DNA from: Strigamia acuminata
Lineage: Eukaryota > Arthropoda > Chilopoda > Geophilomorpha > Linotaeniidae
Length of the DNA stretch: 64,000 bases
Assembly (NCBI GenBank): GCA_949358305.1
Contig: OX442316.1
Span: 2,232,001-2,296,000 of the forward strand
Direction: 5' to 3'
The notes beneath the pieces are model-generated. The model did not search any database, was not told the origin of the DNA, and was given only the letters and a program-made list of their open reading frames with translations. Position numbers and translations under genes: made by a program. This document shows, piece after piece, positions 10,901 through 21,127 of the stretch (positions are counted from its first letter, which is position 1; the number at the start of each line of letters is the position of its first letter).

Positions 10901-11855
10901 AAATTGTCTAAAAATCGTGAAAATTGTCTAAAAATCGAGAAAATTGTCCAAATATCGTGAAAATTGTCTAAAAATCGTGAAAATTGTCTAAAAATCGTGA
11001 AAATCGTTTAAAAATTGTGAAAATTGTCTAAAAATTGGAAAAATTATCTAAAAATCGTGAAAATTGTCTAAAAATCGTAAAAATTATCTAAAAATCGTGA
11101 AAATTGTCTAAAAATCGTATAAATTGTCTAAAAATCGTGAAAATTGTCTTAAAATCGAGATAATTGTCTAAATATCGTACAAATTGTCTAAAAATCGTGA
11201 AAATTGTCTAAAAATCGTGAAAATTGTCTAAAAATCGTGAAAATTGTCTAAAAATCGTGAAAATTGTTTAAAAATCGCGAAAATTGTTTAAAAATTGTAA
11301 AAAATAACAAACATTTTTACATATTTATCTAAAATTTCGCCAATGTGTCTAAGATATTTAAGATATTTAAATTTCTCAACTGTATCGATAAATGTTCAAA
11401 TTCAATTGAGAGATTTCTCAAAAATTTCTCAAATAGATGAAAAACACCTCAAACACCTCTAAAAAAGATGTCTCAAACTTGGCGAAAATCCAAACTGTTT
11501 TTCCACAATCGCTTCCTTAAAACAAGCCATCGAGGGGCCCCATCCTCTCCAGGGCCCACCGATTACTCAGCAAACGCCAGCATTAGTCAACAATGTTACA
11601 CAAACCTAAGCACACAGTCTATAATTAATTTTTAATCGCTCGCAAACACATTTAACCTGCACTTTTCTAACCTTGGAACACAACAACATTAGCAGCGCCC
11701 CGCAGCCACACCGCACAAAACACCAAACGGCCAATCCGACTCCGAGTGGTCGTGTACGCTTCCGGGACCGGGTCCGCGTGCCGCTGCGTCGAAAACACCG
11801 TCCCATCCGGGTGCGCCATGCGATATTCCTTGATCATCTCAGTCGCTTGCATCAT
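7958..11855 (-). CDS. Sspn: Sarcospan homologue, four-TM membrane protein
   Basis: Sarcospan is a tetraspan-like component of the dystrophin-glycoprotein complex at the sarcolemma. Exons on the minus strand: 11855-11672, 9886-9729, 8474-8388 and 8332-7958, phases 1, 0, 0, about 267 aa (human 243). Four hydrophobic segments are visible: LAGILVSMQLAIGIGLTGIG, LGVTGLFGFIFVTC, ISFVLSAINVILCLCSAAF and LYFFFVVSSVVACLGAIFSF. The phrase IRDIPTWAGIP parallels VRDTPFWAGI of human SSPN, and RYEHFYAGLR parallels RYQVFYVGVR. A cysteine-rich extracellular loop lies between TM3 and TM4, as in the family. Exon 1 (MMQATEMIKEYRMAHPDG) is the least certain part. It is kept because its donor (CAAG/GTTAGA) gives the phase the next exon needs. 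The introns are long and packed with repeats. Confidence 0.8.
8694..9092. mobile_element. Fold-back element in sarcospan intron
   Basis: Imperfect inverted ends: GATCACACTTGTTTTCACAC followed by GACGCAACGCAAG on the left, complemented by CTTGCGTTGCGCC then GTGTGAACACAAGTGTGAAC on the right. Short CGCAACGCA sub-repeats lie inside the arms. The interior has no supportable coding. A neighbouring mariner-end fragment is at 8592-8675. Confidence 0.6.
9098..9497. mobile_element. TATACTCT-family fold-back element in sarcospan intron
   Basis: The left arm TATACTCTTGTTGAACTC, AAAAAGGTCC, GATTGGTTGAGCC (9098-9150) is complemented by 9440-9497. The inner motif CACTACACCAGTAAAATGG matches the core of the elements at 5339-5714 and 59511-59871. 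Confidence 0.6.
9887..11671. repeat. Sarcospan intron 1 with 28-bp and 20-bp tandem arrays
   Basis: Within this intron a 28-bp unit (core AAAATCTCAAAAATTTATC) is repeated about seven times at 10520-10730. A 20-bp unit (aaaattgtctaaaaatcgtg with point variants) then runs about 25 times from 10797 to 11300, in near-perfect 20-bp register. A (TTTA)n microsatellite is at 10140-10165. The short ORFs across the 28-bp array are repeat artefacts. Confidence 0.85.
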
Positions 11856-14800
11856 CTTGACAATCAAGCGAGAGTTGCCGATTTTGTCACTAGTGCGCGA
11901 AAATGGCGGCGACGTGATATATTTAGCACCAACGTGGGAAATTACACAACGGGCGGTTTTTCGTGGCGGAAATAAATTTGTTCAACAGAAAATTAAATTT
12001 AAAATGAAATAAATCGAAATAAATATTTTTTGTTCCGTTTTTCTATTTTTTTTTATAATGTTAAACAATTAAATTGTAGTTCCGCAGTTGGCGGCCGCGC
12101 AGTGACAGAAATTGGAATTAAAAATTCGAAAAAATGGCCGTTGTGTTTGAAATTTTTAGATTTTTAAGCATTTTTTTCGGTTTTAGGGCCTAAAATAAAC
12201 GTTGGGGATGGGGATATTCATACAAACCGCACACGTGTTACCCATTTCGGTTGCTCCGGCTTCGGTTCGCCTTTGCGACTGGTTTGAAGTGTCACACGAG
12301 TGAGAAAAAAGAAATGCGGGGGAGGACAGGGAAGGAATCATGCGCCAGCAGCCACCAATCGAATTAGCAGTGGATCAATTGTTTTCGCAGCTAAATTGTG
12401 TGCCGATATGTGGGACGACACAATTTATGTGCATTTTTAAAGACCTCATTACCGACCGGTCGGATTGTGTGTTTTTTTTTGGGTGAATGGCATTTTTTGG
12501 TGGAAATAAATGTGAAAAGGAAGTGGGTTGACAGACCTTGAATTGTGAGGGTTTTTTCCTGTTCCTTTAGGATGGAAAATGTGTTTCATGTTGTGTTGTA
12601 TTTTTAGATTAGAGAGTTAAAGGTAGATGTGGAATTAGTGTCAATCAGGGAGGTTGTTAAATTTCAGTGGGGTGTTGGTGATTTGCTTGGTTGGGGAGGA
12701 CGAAATGCATTTTTATGTGCACGGCTGTGGGCCTTTAATAAATGCATTCATATTACACAAACATGCATTTTTGCACATAAAATACATTTTACAAATAAAA
12801 TATACAATTTTGTATACAAAAAGGCACTTTTGCATATAAAAAGGCATTTTATATGCAAAAATAAAAATGCATGCGATGAGTAAAATTGCATATTACAATA
12901 GAAAAATTGCAAATGTTATATGTAAAAATTTTATATTGTTACTCATCTCCGTCACACCTTTGTTTTTGATGCGCTATTTTAATTCATTTAATTCGTGAAA
13001 CTCTTATTAGAGCGCGCTAGGGTCGATGACACTTCACAATGGATCGTCGGCAAAGTCGATTATCATGGTATCGGCACAAAATTAACGTGGTACCGTGAGA
13101 AGACCTATTTTGACTTTCAAAGTCTGATAGAGTTGTATTTAATTATATACGGTATGCCGTATATAATTAAACCGATATTTGTCAAGAAATTACCGAATAC
13201 CGAATACCGTCTTTAATTCGGTATTGGTACCGGTTTTTTCCGTTAGGTGTCACTGCAATAGTGACATTTTTAACACACTTTAAATGGGATTTTTTTAAGC
13301 ATTAAAATGCAAAGTTATTGATTTTTTAGGTTAAAAATGTGAATTTATTGATTTTTTATACGTAAAAATTAGGAATTAATTGATTTTTTTTCACATTAAA
13401 ACAAAAAATTATCGATTTTTTTAACATAAAAATGAAAATTATCGAAGTTTTAACATAAAAATGAAAATTTTCGATTTTTAAAGTTAAAAATGAAAATATA
13501 TTGATATTTTAACTTCCAAATGAAAATTTATCAAATTTCTTAACTTAAAAAATCTTGTAAACTGAATTTATCAACTTAAATAAAAATAATTCTTAAACCA
13601 ACAGCTGATAACAAAACAATATCACATTCATCAAACTTCTACAACCTATTGAAAATATTTAAAAAAAATAAACAAAAATTACAATTAAAACATTACAATT
13701 AAAATAAAAGTATTTTACATTAGCTATTTTATTTTACTTAATTACCGAAAAATACCGGTTTACCGGTTTTTTGAATATTGAATACCGAAATACCGGTTTT
13801 TCCCAAAGTCCCGATTTTGAGAAACCATAAATTGCCGGTAGCGTAAAAAAAAATTAATTTTTGAAGTTGAGTTTGTAAACATGTGCGGTGCTGCAAAACA
13901 GTCACTAAATGCACGGCGTAATGAGGTAAAAACTGCAAAATTGAGGGACCTGCGCTTGGGTTCCGATTTTCCTCACCAGAGTAGCGCAAATGGGCTACCA
14001 GAACTACGTGGTCGCCATAGCGAAATCCTTAAACTTGTTAGCTTTTACAAACATTTGTCGAATTTAGACAAGATTGTTCCAATTTTATCAAAATATTTAA
14101 ACCATTTCTCAAATTTTGTTAATATTGTTACGTAATTTGTGGATGGCCCCTCATACCGTTTATGCCGTTTATAAAAACAGCCAAAATAGTCTGCAATCCA
14201 AGATCCAGCTTAAACTTGTCAACTGATGACGTCATGCTTTGGATTTTAGACAACTGGTTTTGTCTGTAGAGTATTGCTAATTGTTATTATAGTATCATAA
14301 CTACCAACAATTAATTTTTAATCAATTAACTTTGGGTTACCTTTGAATATAAATTTAAATTTTATGTTCTAAAAATTTAAGTATAAAATAATGAAGAAAA
14401 ATTCTACCTCGTATACTGCTCGGTCATTTCCATCACGTGATCTGCAGGTTTCATGGTTGCTGAGAGATGACCAACCACTTGTACATTTAATCTGGAAAGA
14501 AAATTGTTGTGTTGAATACATCGATTGGTTAAAATGATGCTCAGAGATTGAGTCGCGATGAATTTTGTGTTTGTTATCCGCCGCATTCCGCCATTAGTCG
14601 AAGTTATGACGTCATAACTTTGAGGGCAAATAATTTTATGAATTTCAATAAATAAGGTATTTAATTTTCTAATTTATACATAATTTCAAAAAACTTGTAC
14701 AGTTTTGTTTCGTGTCGAATATCGTATATCAATAAAGTGTATTTCGTTTATTACAAGGTTAAATTTGATCCCAAAATGGCGTTTGCAAGGCGGCATTTTC

Positions 14801-15650
14801 AAATTTCATAAATTTGAGAACCGAAATTTAATTTTAATCACACACTTGCGTTTAGTTTTATTATTTTAAGCATAAAAATTGACGTAAAAATCTATTCTGT
14901 GCTTATTTGAACCGTCCTTTTAGATTTGAGTTGTAAAGGAGACCGCGTTGTATCGGAATCCTGCGCTCAATTAGAGTATTTACGGTAAGTATTTCTGCAG
15001 AATTTCTCATCGGTTGCGTAATACTGACTTCTGAATATTTTATATTCATTTTTAGTTGAATCACATGAATTTATCAAAGTTATAATTTTTTCTAAATTTA
15101 TCCAAAATTTAATTTTTTGATCTAAAAATGATTTTTTTGATCTAAAGATGATTTTGTGACCGAAAAATGATATTTTTTTGCCTCAAATAGAATAGTTTTG
15201 CAAAAAAATTGTAAAAGAGAGCATAAAATGCATATTTTCAACTTCCTACATAAAAATTAAATTTTAGACGACAAAATTATATTTTTATGCTTAAAAATTG
15301 CATTTTTGAGCATATAGTTCACATTTTCCTATGAAGAATTGAATTCTCCGACACAAAATACAATCACAATAAACATCCACCTTTGACTTAATACTTTTTC
15401 GGTCTAAAAATTGCATTTCAGACTAGAAACTTGCAGCTAATGACATTTTTCCGTTTTATACAATACAAATGCATTATCTGAATCTAAAATGACCTTTTTC
15501 CACACAAATACAGCAATTTAGACCATAACAATGCATAATTTGCGTCTAAACTAACATTTTTCCGTTCAATAATAGCACGTTATACAATAAAAATGCATTA
15601 TCCGTGTCTAAAATGCAATTTTTCGTCTCAAAATTCCTTTTTTCCATACA
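11856..15650. other. Repeat-rich intergenic spacer
   Basis: No supportable gene between sarcospan and the LENG9-like gene. Contents seen: decayed ATGCATTTTT-type arrays at 12690-12910 and 15220-15630; a palindrome-rich stretch with ACCGGTTT and TACCGAATACCG motifs at 13060-13240 and 13740-13840; a degenerate array of ATTGATTTTTTA/TTAAAAATG units at 13300-13560; and two perfect CRE palindromes TGACGTCA near 14226 and 14608. The CpG-containing sequence around 11880-11960 is probably the sarcospan promoter. Confidence 0.5.
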
Positions 15651-16802
15651 TTATGACTTATCCACTAATCCCACGATCAAAACCTTCTCCAAACACTCAT
15701 GCACGCCTTCCTTATTCCTCTCCACACTACACAACGCCAAATTATCCACCAACTGCACCCCAAACACGTCCTCGCCCACCAACTGCACCAAAACCGGCTC
15801 AATGCACCGCTTATCGTCCGGCAACAACGCCGAAGTCTTCAGCAACGTCACATGCGGCACAAACTCCGCCCGGTCCACAATCACGCACACGCCGGCCGAC
15901 ACTAGCCTCGACACCAGCCGCTCCGTAAACCCCAACAACGCGTCGTCTTCGGTGCACACTTTCGCGAACAGCACCGACTTGTGGAAAACGTCCACACCCG
16001 ACATGCGCAACTTGATCATCGGCTCGTTGCGCAAACCGGAAGCGAAATCTTTCACAACCTGCGCCGCGTCGACCACAGCGCCGCAGTTATCCAAATTCAA
16101 CATGGCGATCGTGACGTGTAAGTCGTCGCCGGGTGTGACGTAATTGCTGTAACACGGCTCGTGACGCGTGACGATTTTCTGCGCCGATTTGCATTTGGCG
16201 AGCACTTCCGGATCCGTTATGCGAACGGAAACGAAGTGAGTCGGTCTCGAGTCGACGTTCATCAAATCTCGTTTGGTTATCGCGAGATTCTGCATGTCGC
16301 ACGAGAGGTATTCGTCGGAGGTTTCGGTGTTGGCGTCGATCTCCGCCATTGCTTCGATTATCGTCATCCGGGAACCCGTGGAGCCGAACACGTGATCGAG
16401 CCGCTCGTTTTTGTCCCAGATTTTCGTGCTTTTGTACTTGAAATACTGGATGCGGTGCTTCGGGATGGCCAGGTCGGTGACGTCAACTTCCGCCAGGTGG
16501 CGCCAACTGAAGGCTTCGAAGGGTTTCTCGAGGATGCCTAAAAAGCGGTCGAGGTAACCGATCGTGAATTTCTCCGGGCTCAGTTTCTCGTCCCATAGGA
16601 TGCGGTTGATCACGTGACCCGAGGTGGCCATGGCGGGCTTTTTCTCCGGTTCCGCTGGCTGCGGCGCGGGTGTTGATCCGGGTTTTGTTCGGGGGCTCGG
16701 TGGGGGTGAGGCGGTTGGGGGGTGCATGTTTCGGCAGTTGGCGGAGAAGCGACATCTTCCGGTTAGGTAGAATTTGCATATTTCGTTGTCGGCGGCCGCC
16801 AT
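15651..16802 (-). CDS. LENG9-like protein: CCCH finger + MJ1316 + 2H phosphoesterase domain
   Basis: Single long exon, about 383 aa from the ATG at 16802 (context ACCATGG). Residues about 8-26 form a CCCH zinc finger (C-x7-C-x5-C-x3-H in CKFYLTGRCRFSANCRNMH). A proline-rich linker follows. Residues about 85-160 match the MJ1316/DUF504 domain (INRILWDEKL, HRIQYFKYKSTKIWD, RLDHVFGSTGS). The C-terminal half is an AKAP7/LigT-like 2H domain with two HxT motifs, HVTIAML and PHVTLLKT, about 100 residues apart, both intact. This order is that of vertebrate LENG9. 2H enzymes act on 2',3' or 2',5' phosphodiester bonds and MJ1316 is proposed to recognise RNA cyclic-phosphate ends, so an RNA-end-processing role is a reasonable inference. 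An upstream in-frame extension to 16931 exists, but a CAG just before the chosen ATG looks like a splice acceptor for a 5'UTR intron. Confidence 0.85.
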   Translation of the reverse strand: MAAADNEICKFYLTGRCRFSANCRNMHPPTASPPPSPRTKPGSTPAPQPAEPEKKPAMATSGHVINRILWDEKLSPEKFTIGYLDRFLGILEKPFEAFSWRHLAEVDVTDLAIPKHRIQYFKYKSTKIWDKNERLDHVFGSTGSRMTIIEAMAEIDANTETSDEYLSCDMQNLAITKRDLMNVDSRPTHFVSVRITDPEVLAKCKSAQKIVTRHEPCYSNYVTPGDDLHVTIAMLNLDNCGAVVDAAQVVKDFASGLRNEPMIKLRMSGVDVFHKSVLFAKVCTEDDALLGFTERLVSRLVSAGVCVIVDRAEFVPHVTLLKTSALLPDDKRCIEPVLVQLVGEDVFGVQLVDNLALCSVERNKEGVHECLEKVLIVGLVDKS

Positions 16803-18290
16803 GGTCTGGAAATAGAGTTGGAATGGTAAGAATCGGGTGTTGGGTTGGGTGAAATGACGGGGATACTTGCATCGGGTTTTATAGTTGTTGTTGGTGCGGC
16901 CATTTTGTTGTGTAATGCGGGATTTCATCATACGGTGAAAAGGTGATGTAATGGATTGATATTTGATGATAAGTTCACGTTTGATGTTAAATAAATTAAT
17001 AGTTCTTATTTATAATGTGTAATTTAATTTTTAGATGAATGTTTGAGTGGTTTGATGTTGAGAAAATGTGTTTTTACAGTTGGGGTGTTGTGGGTCGAAC
17101 TCTGGGTCTTGCTCCGGTTCCAAAATGGCGTCGTTGAGGCGGGATTTTCGAATTTGAAAATAATACATTTTAAACCGTAATAAAATATTAGGATAAAAAG
17201 AAAGACTTTGGCTCCACTTTTGCAACTTTCGGGTTACAGCTGAAAAACACTTAGTGGTGGGTCTGAGGACAGGAAATTTTTGAATGCAGCTAGTGATTCG
17301 AGCACTGCTGATATTCCGCTTTTCTTTCTGATTTGAAAACAAAGTGTTTCGTGTCTATTTGATAAATCGTTTTTAATTGTCAATTTTTTTTATTATTGAT
17401 TGAAACAATGAGGTTTGGTTGGGGAGGGCTAAAAAGGTCTTAAAATACCGATAGGTGATATCCGTTTTAAGCTGCACATCTAAGTTTCTGCTTTTAATAG
17501 ATCGATTGCATTATTCCTTTATTTCTGTTTAGGTAAAATCATTTACCCTAGACAATCTTGGCCGCTGAGTAGAAGTCCTATACGGCATCTCAACAGTGAT
17601 TATTTAATATTTATTCTAAATATTAAGTAGTAAAACCCGGATCGCCGCAAAGTATATTTAAAGTTTTAACATGAGCTTAAACAGCAGTAAATAATGGTCA
17701 TTTTTGTTTTAAAATTAAACCATTTTTATTTTTGAATGCAGCTAGTATTTTGCACACCAAAAATAATTTTAAAATAAATAAATACCCTTTATTTATTATA
17801 TTAATTTTGTTTACATTGGTGTTTACAACAGTTTTTCCAGACTTTTGACATTTTAGACATCACTTGCAGGAAATTATACAGCAACTGATTGAAATTAAAT
17901 AATTTTATTTACTGTATGCTAAATAATTTAATGGAAAAATGGACTCCTGAGGGTTAAATTGTATTAGTTTTTTATTATGTCACGAGTCGGTGCTTTTGTT
18001 CTTTGTAACGTTTAATGACGTCAGGATGTATTTTGGCGTATTTTCAAATAGAAAGTTAGAAATAAATAGAATTCTGTTTTTAACTTGCTAGAATTTTGAA
18101 TCTTGCGGTTCATAAACACAATTAAACATATTAGTTCCCATTTGTTTGAGTTTGAGTTTTTTAAAAAAATCATGAGATTTGGTTGGGGAGGCATAAAAAG
18201 ATGTTAAAATAGGTCATATCCGTTTTAAGCTGCACATTCAAGTTTCTGCTTTTAATACACCTTTCAATTTCAGTGTAATTATCAATCTTA
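16803..18290. other. Spacer with a truncated LRR-gene 3' fragment
   Basis: Mostly AT-rich and featureless. The exception is 17405-17510, which repeats the 3' end of the adjacent LRR gene (GGTTTGGTTGGGGAGG, then TATCCGTTTTAAGCTGCACAT and AAGTTTCTGCTTTTAAT). The same block is at 18178-18265 and 43398-43485. This is a third, 5'-truncated partial copy. The 18178-18290 block is former coding sequence of the LRR gene, now downstream of its stop. Confidence 0.6.
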
Positions 18291-19517
18291 TTACAACAAG
18301 AGATGTATAACATATTCATTGGATTCCGCACTCCTAATAATTTGTCGATTGAAGCGAAGTGCTAAAATTTTTAGACATTGCAGCGCATTCAATTCAATTA
18401 GTTGCGAAAGAAAATCGTCAGAAAGTATTTCCCTTTCCGCAATGCACAAATTTTCTAAACTCTTACATTGTATCAATAATGTTTTCATTTGTTGTTCAGT
18501 CATTTGCAATTCGTCACATTCTAAATATAGTTGACGAAGGCTTCTGAATGGAGCATTCGTAATATCATTACTTTCATTCGAAATTGAACAATTAAGTAGC
18601 GCTAATTTCTCTAACATTGGCCAAGCGCGATCTATAAGTCTAATATTGACCTGTTCAAATTCAGCCAGACGGAGATTCGTCAATCGTTGCGGCCACGTGA
18701 AAATATTCAAATCCAGATGCGGTACTTGGAAGGTGTAAGCTGAAAGATTTAAGCTTTTTAGATTCGGAAAAATGGTCCTCACCAAGGGAAGATCCGAGCT
18801 ACGCGTCACTCGGATGTGTTGGATGGAATATGTGCGTGATATTTTGTATCTATTCGACTGTTCCGCTAACTCAATCAATAATTCGTTCCATTTGAAATGT
18901 TGAAACACTTTTAAAAGGGGCAGGTTGTTGAGAAGGAACAAATACCCTTTAACCGTAGCTAGAGTATATTCAAGCATCAAAAACTCCAGTTTGACACAGC
19001 GGCTTAGCGAGCGGAGCCCGACGTCAGTAAAATCACTACTAAGAATTTCGAGATGTCTTATCAGCGGACAATTCTCTCCGATTGCTGCAGCAACTTCATC
19101 CGAAAAAGAAGGTTTCGGACATCCAAGGAATAAACGTTGAAGTTTTGGCAAACTTTGAACAAGTTTGACTGCAGACGCAATTGTGCAATCATGACACATT
19201 TTTAATTGCACAAGGTTTTCACAAACCTCACTTATTTTATCGCAAAGAGGAGTTGGGCGTAGATCAAACATGTCCAAATGGTGTAGTGACACAGTGCCGG
19301 AATTAACGAAAACTTTTGAAGATAAAAATTTTTTTTGGGATGCAGTATCCTTATATGTATATTCCGTATCATCAAATGGTAGACACATTCTTTCAAATAC
19401 CTTGTTAGTAAATATTGGAGGTTGACCTGCCAGTTGATCTCGCATCTCTTCAAATCGAGTGACTACCACGTCTAAACACAATCCTTCCAGACTCGAAACC
19501 GGTTTCGTGCGTGGCAT
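18291..19517 (-). CDS. Leucine-rich-repeat protein, C-terminus altered by deletion
   Basis: About 408 aa from ATG 19517 (MPRTKPVSSLEGLCL). LRR units of the F-box/AMN1 cysteine-containing type are visible: CENLVQLKM, LPKLQRLFLGC, CPLIRHLEIL, CVKLEFLML, FPNLKSLNL, WPMLEKLALLNC, CKSLENLCI and LQCLKILAL. An N-terminal F-box-like helix region is weak, so I name only LRRs. Compared with the paralogue at 43383-44652, about 25 bp are missing near 18358. This shifts the frame and ends the protein at VIHLLL, and the downstream 18178-18290 stretch still resembles coding sequence. The gene may be a recent pseudogene or a truncated but expressed copy. It is divergent from the remnant at 19735-20270. Confidence 0.65.
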   Translation of the reverse strand: MPRTKPVSSLEGLCLDVVVTRFEEMRDQLAGQPPIFTNKVFERMCLPFDDTEYTYKDTASQKKFLSSKVFVNSGTVSLHHLDMFDLRPTPLCDKISEVCENLVQLKMCHDCTIASAVKLVQSLPKLQRLFLGCPKPSFSDEVAAAIGENCPLIRHLEILSSDFTDVGLRSLSRCVKLEFLMLEYTLATVKGYLFLLNNLPLLKVFQHFKWNELLIELAEQSNRYKISRTYSIQHIRVTRSSDLPLVRTIFPNLKSLNLSAYTFQVPHLDLNIFTWPQRLTNLRLAEFEQVNIRLIDRAWPMLEKLALLNCSISNESNDITNAPFRSLRQLYLECDELQMTEQQMKTLLIQCKSLENLCIAEREILSDDFLSQLIELNALQCLKILALRFNRQIIRSAESNEYVIHLLL

Positions 19518-19734
19518 GTCGACTGTGTGGCTCTAGGTGTGAATAATGGAAATCTCCAGCTAATTCTTTATATAGGCAAAACGTACGGCCTGGAAACGAC
19601 ACTTGGACGAGACGCAAGACGCACGATGGACGTTATTCGTCGCGCCTACTGTAGATCAAGCACCCTAACTTAAATTTTACACATATTAGATGTCTGGATT
19701 CTAAAATTACAAAGTATGAGTGCCATTTTGTCAC

Positions 19735-20275
19735 TTAGCAATAGACATAGTGCTCAGGTGGACTACTCTCGGCTGGCTTGAATTGCGATAATTCGCCCGT
19801 TCCCGAGTTCCAACACAACTAAATTTTTTGTAAAATGAAGACAATCTTGGACTTAGCGAGTTTTCAATACATTTCGCTAGCTCAAACTTCGGTTTTGATC
19901 TTCCAAATTGATTGCACGGAAATCGAGCAATGGTTAGTCAACCAAGAAGTAGTTTGTAACCGAGCGCACTCTCTTCTCATTCCAATCCAGTTGAAACCGA
20001 TGCTCAACGGCACGCCTTAATAAAGCACATCAGAAAACAACTATGGGATTTCTTCCAATTCCTAGAAATCTGCGTGTTCAACGCTCTCAACTTCCTCGAC
20101 CTAAAATTCCTGACATCCATAATCCAGTCCACGGAATTCTCAGCCCACGGCCAACTGGACGTGAAGAAAACAGCACGAGTTCTCTCTCTCTCTCTTGACT
20201 GCAAGACTGGACCATTAAATCCAAATTCGACGTCGGAGCCGTTAATTCACACGACGTGAGTTATTGCGTCTGACT
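19735..20275 (+). pseudogene. Copy A of an unrecognised gene remnant
   Basis: From 19835 a 61-codon ORF (MKTILDLASFQYISLAQTS start) ends at TAA. The following sequence stays open in another frame with HALIKHIRKQLWDFFQFLE and FNALNFLDLKFLTSIIQS. The same sequence occurs inverted at 38310-39115 and directly at 45040-45440, so it is a triplicated segment. Copy A lacks about 280 bp present in copy B, being joined from GACGTCG directly to CCGTTAATTCACACGACG. I do not recognise the parent protein. Confidence 0.55.
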
Positions 20276-21127
20276 GTGAGTATAGTGTGAATCTACCTTT
20301 AGTGGGCAAGCATGACACGTGATTGCAGTAGCGCCTGGCGACAGAAAGGCTCCTCAGCCAGGAGTGACTAATGCTGTTTCTTGGTTTTTCGCGTCTTCTA
20401 GGGTTTTTTTCTTTTTTTTTCTAACAACCCCCCCCCCCCCCCCCCGCGAACCTCACCTTAACTGGTTTTTCTAATGTGGTGGAGAAATGGGCACTTATTT
20501 AGTGGGGATATGGTATTACGCGTTAGTCATTCCTGGTTTGTGTCTTTAATTTCATTGGTCTCCCGGCTGAGAAGCTTTTCTGTCGTCATCCGCTTCTCGT
20601 GATTGCTGTCATCCAATCAGTGCACAGAGCAACGAATCAATAGGAAATAACACAAGAATTACGTGTCCATGTTATCCTACGTTCATGGTAGAACAGCTGT
20701 AACTTTTTTTGAATAGAAAGCTCAGGGAGTTGTTTCTGCTAGTTAATTCAAGTGTTATGTATTCATAACAATCATAATCTATTGCTTTTATATACCATTG
20801 TACAGCAGGTTGCTAAGCGTGTGTGCTTAGCAACCTCGCTCCCTTTTTTCCATAATAAATTACTTCATATCCGAAATTCTAAGCGTGAAGACTTGGGTCT
20901 TGTTTCTGGGGGCTTTCAGCCCTCCAAGTTCACCATGCCATGAAGACTAGCCACGTCCTAGTTCGATAAGTAATAAGCAATATATTACACAAGTTTACGT
21001 TCTTCGAAAGTGTTTCAGTTCATTTCTAACTTATTTTACTTCCTACAGTTATAGCGCATCTGTACAAGTTCTTATTAATAAGTGTCAAGCAAAATATTAT
21101 ATCACAATTTGAACATCAAAAGCGACT
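20276..21127. other. Spacer with partial MITE and poly-C tract
   Basis: About 20470-20695 is related to the element in tafazzin intron 5, sharing TTATTTCCTATTG, TGATTGGATG and TGTCCATGTTATCC ending at TTCATGGTA. An 18-base C homopolymer lies at 20428-20445. No gene is supportable up to the aquaporin stop codon. Confidence 0.5.

Noticed and set aside
10520-11300. Possible CRISPR-like array
   Set aside because: The units are contiguous with no unique spacers. These are tandem satellites in an insect intron.
15604-16143. Forward-strand frames opposite the LENG9-like gene
   Set aside because: Low-complexity shadows of the minus-strand coding sequence with its HxT and DUF504 motifs.
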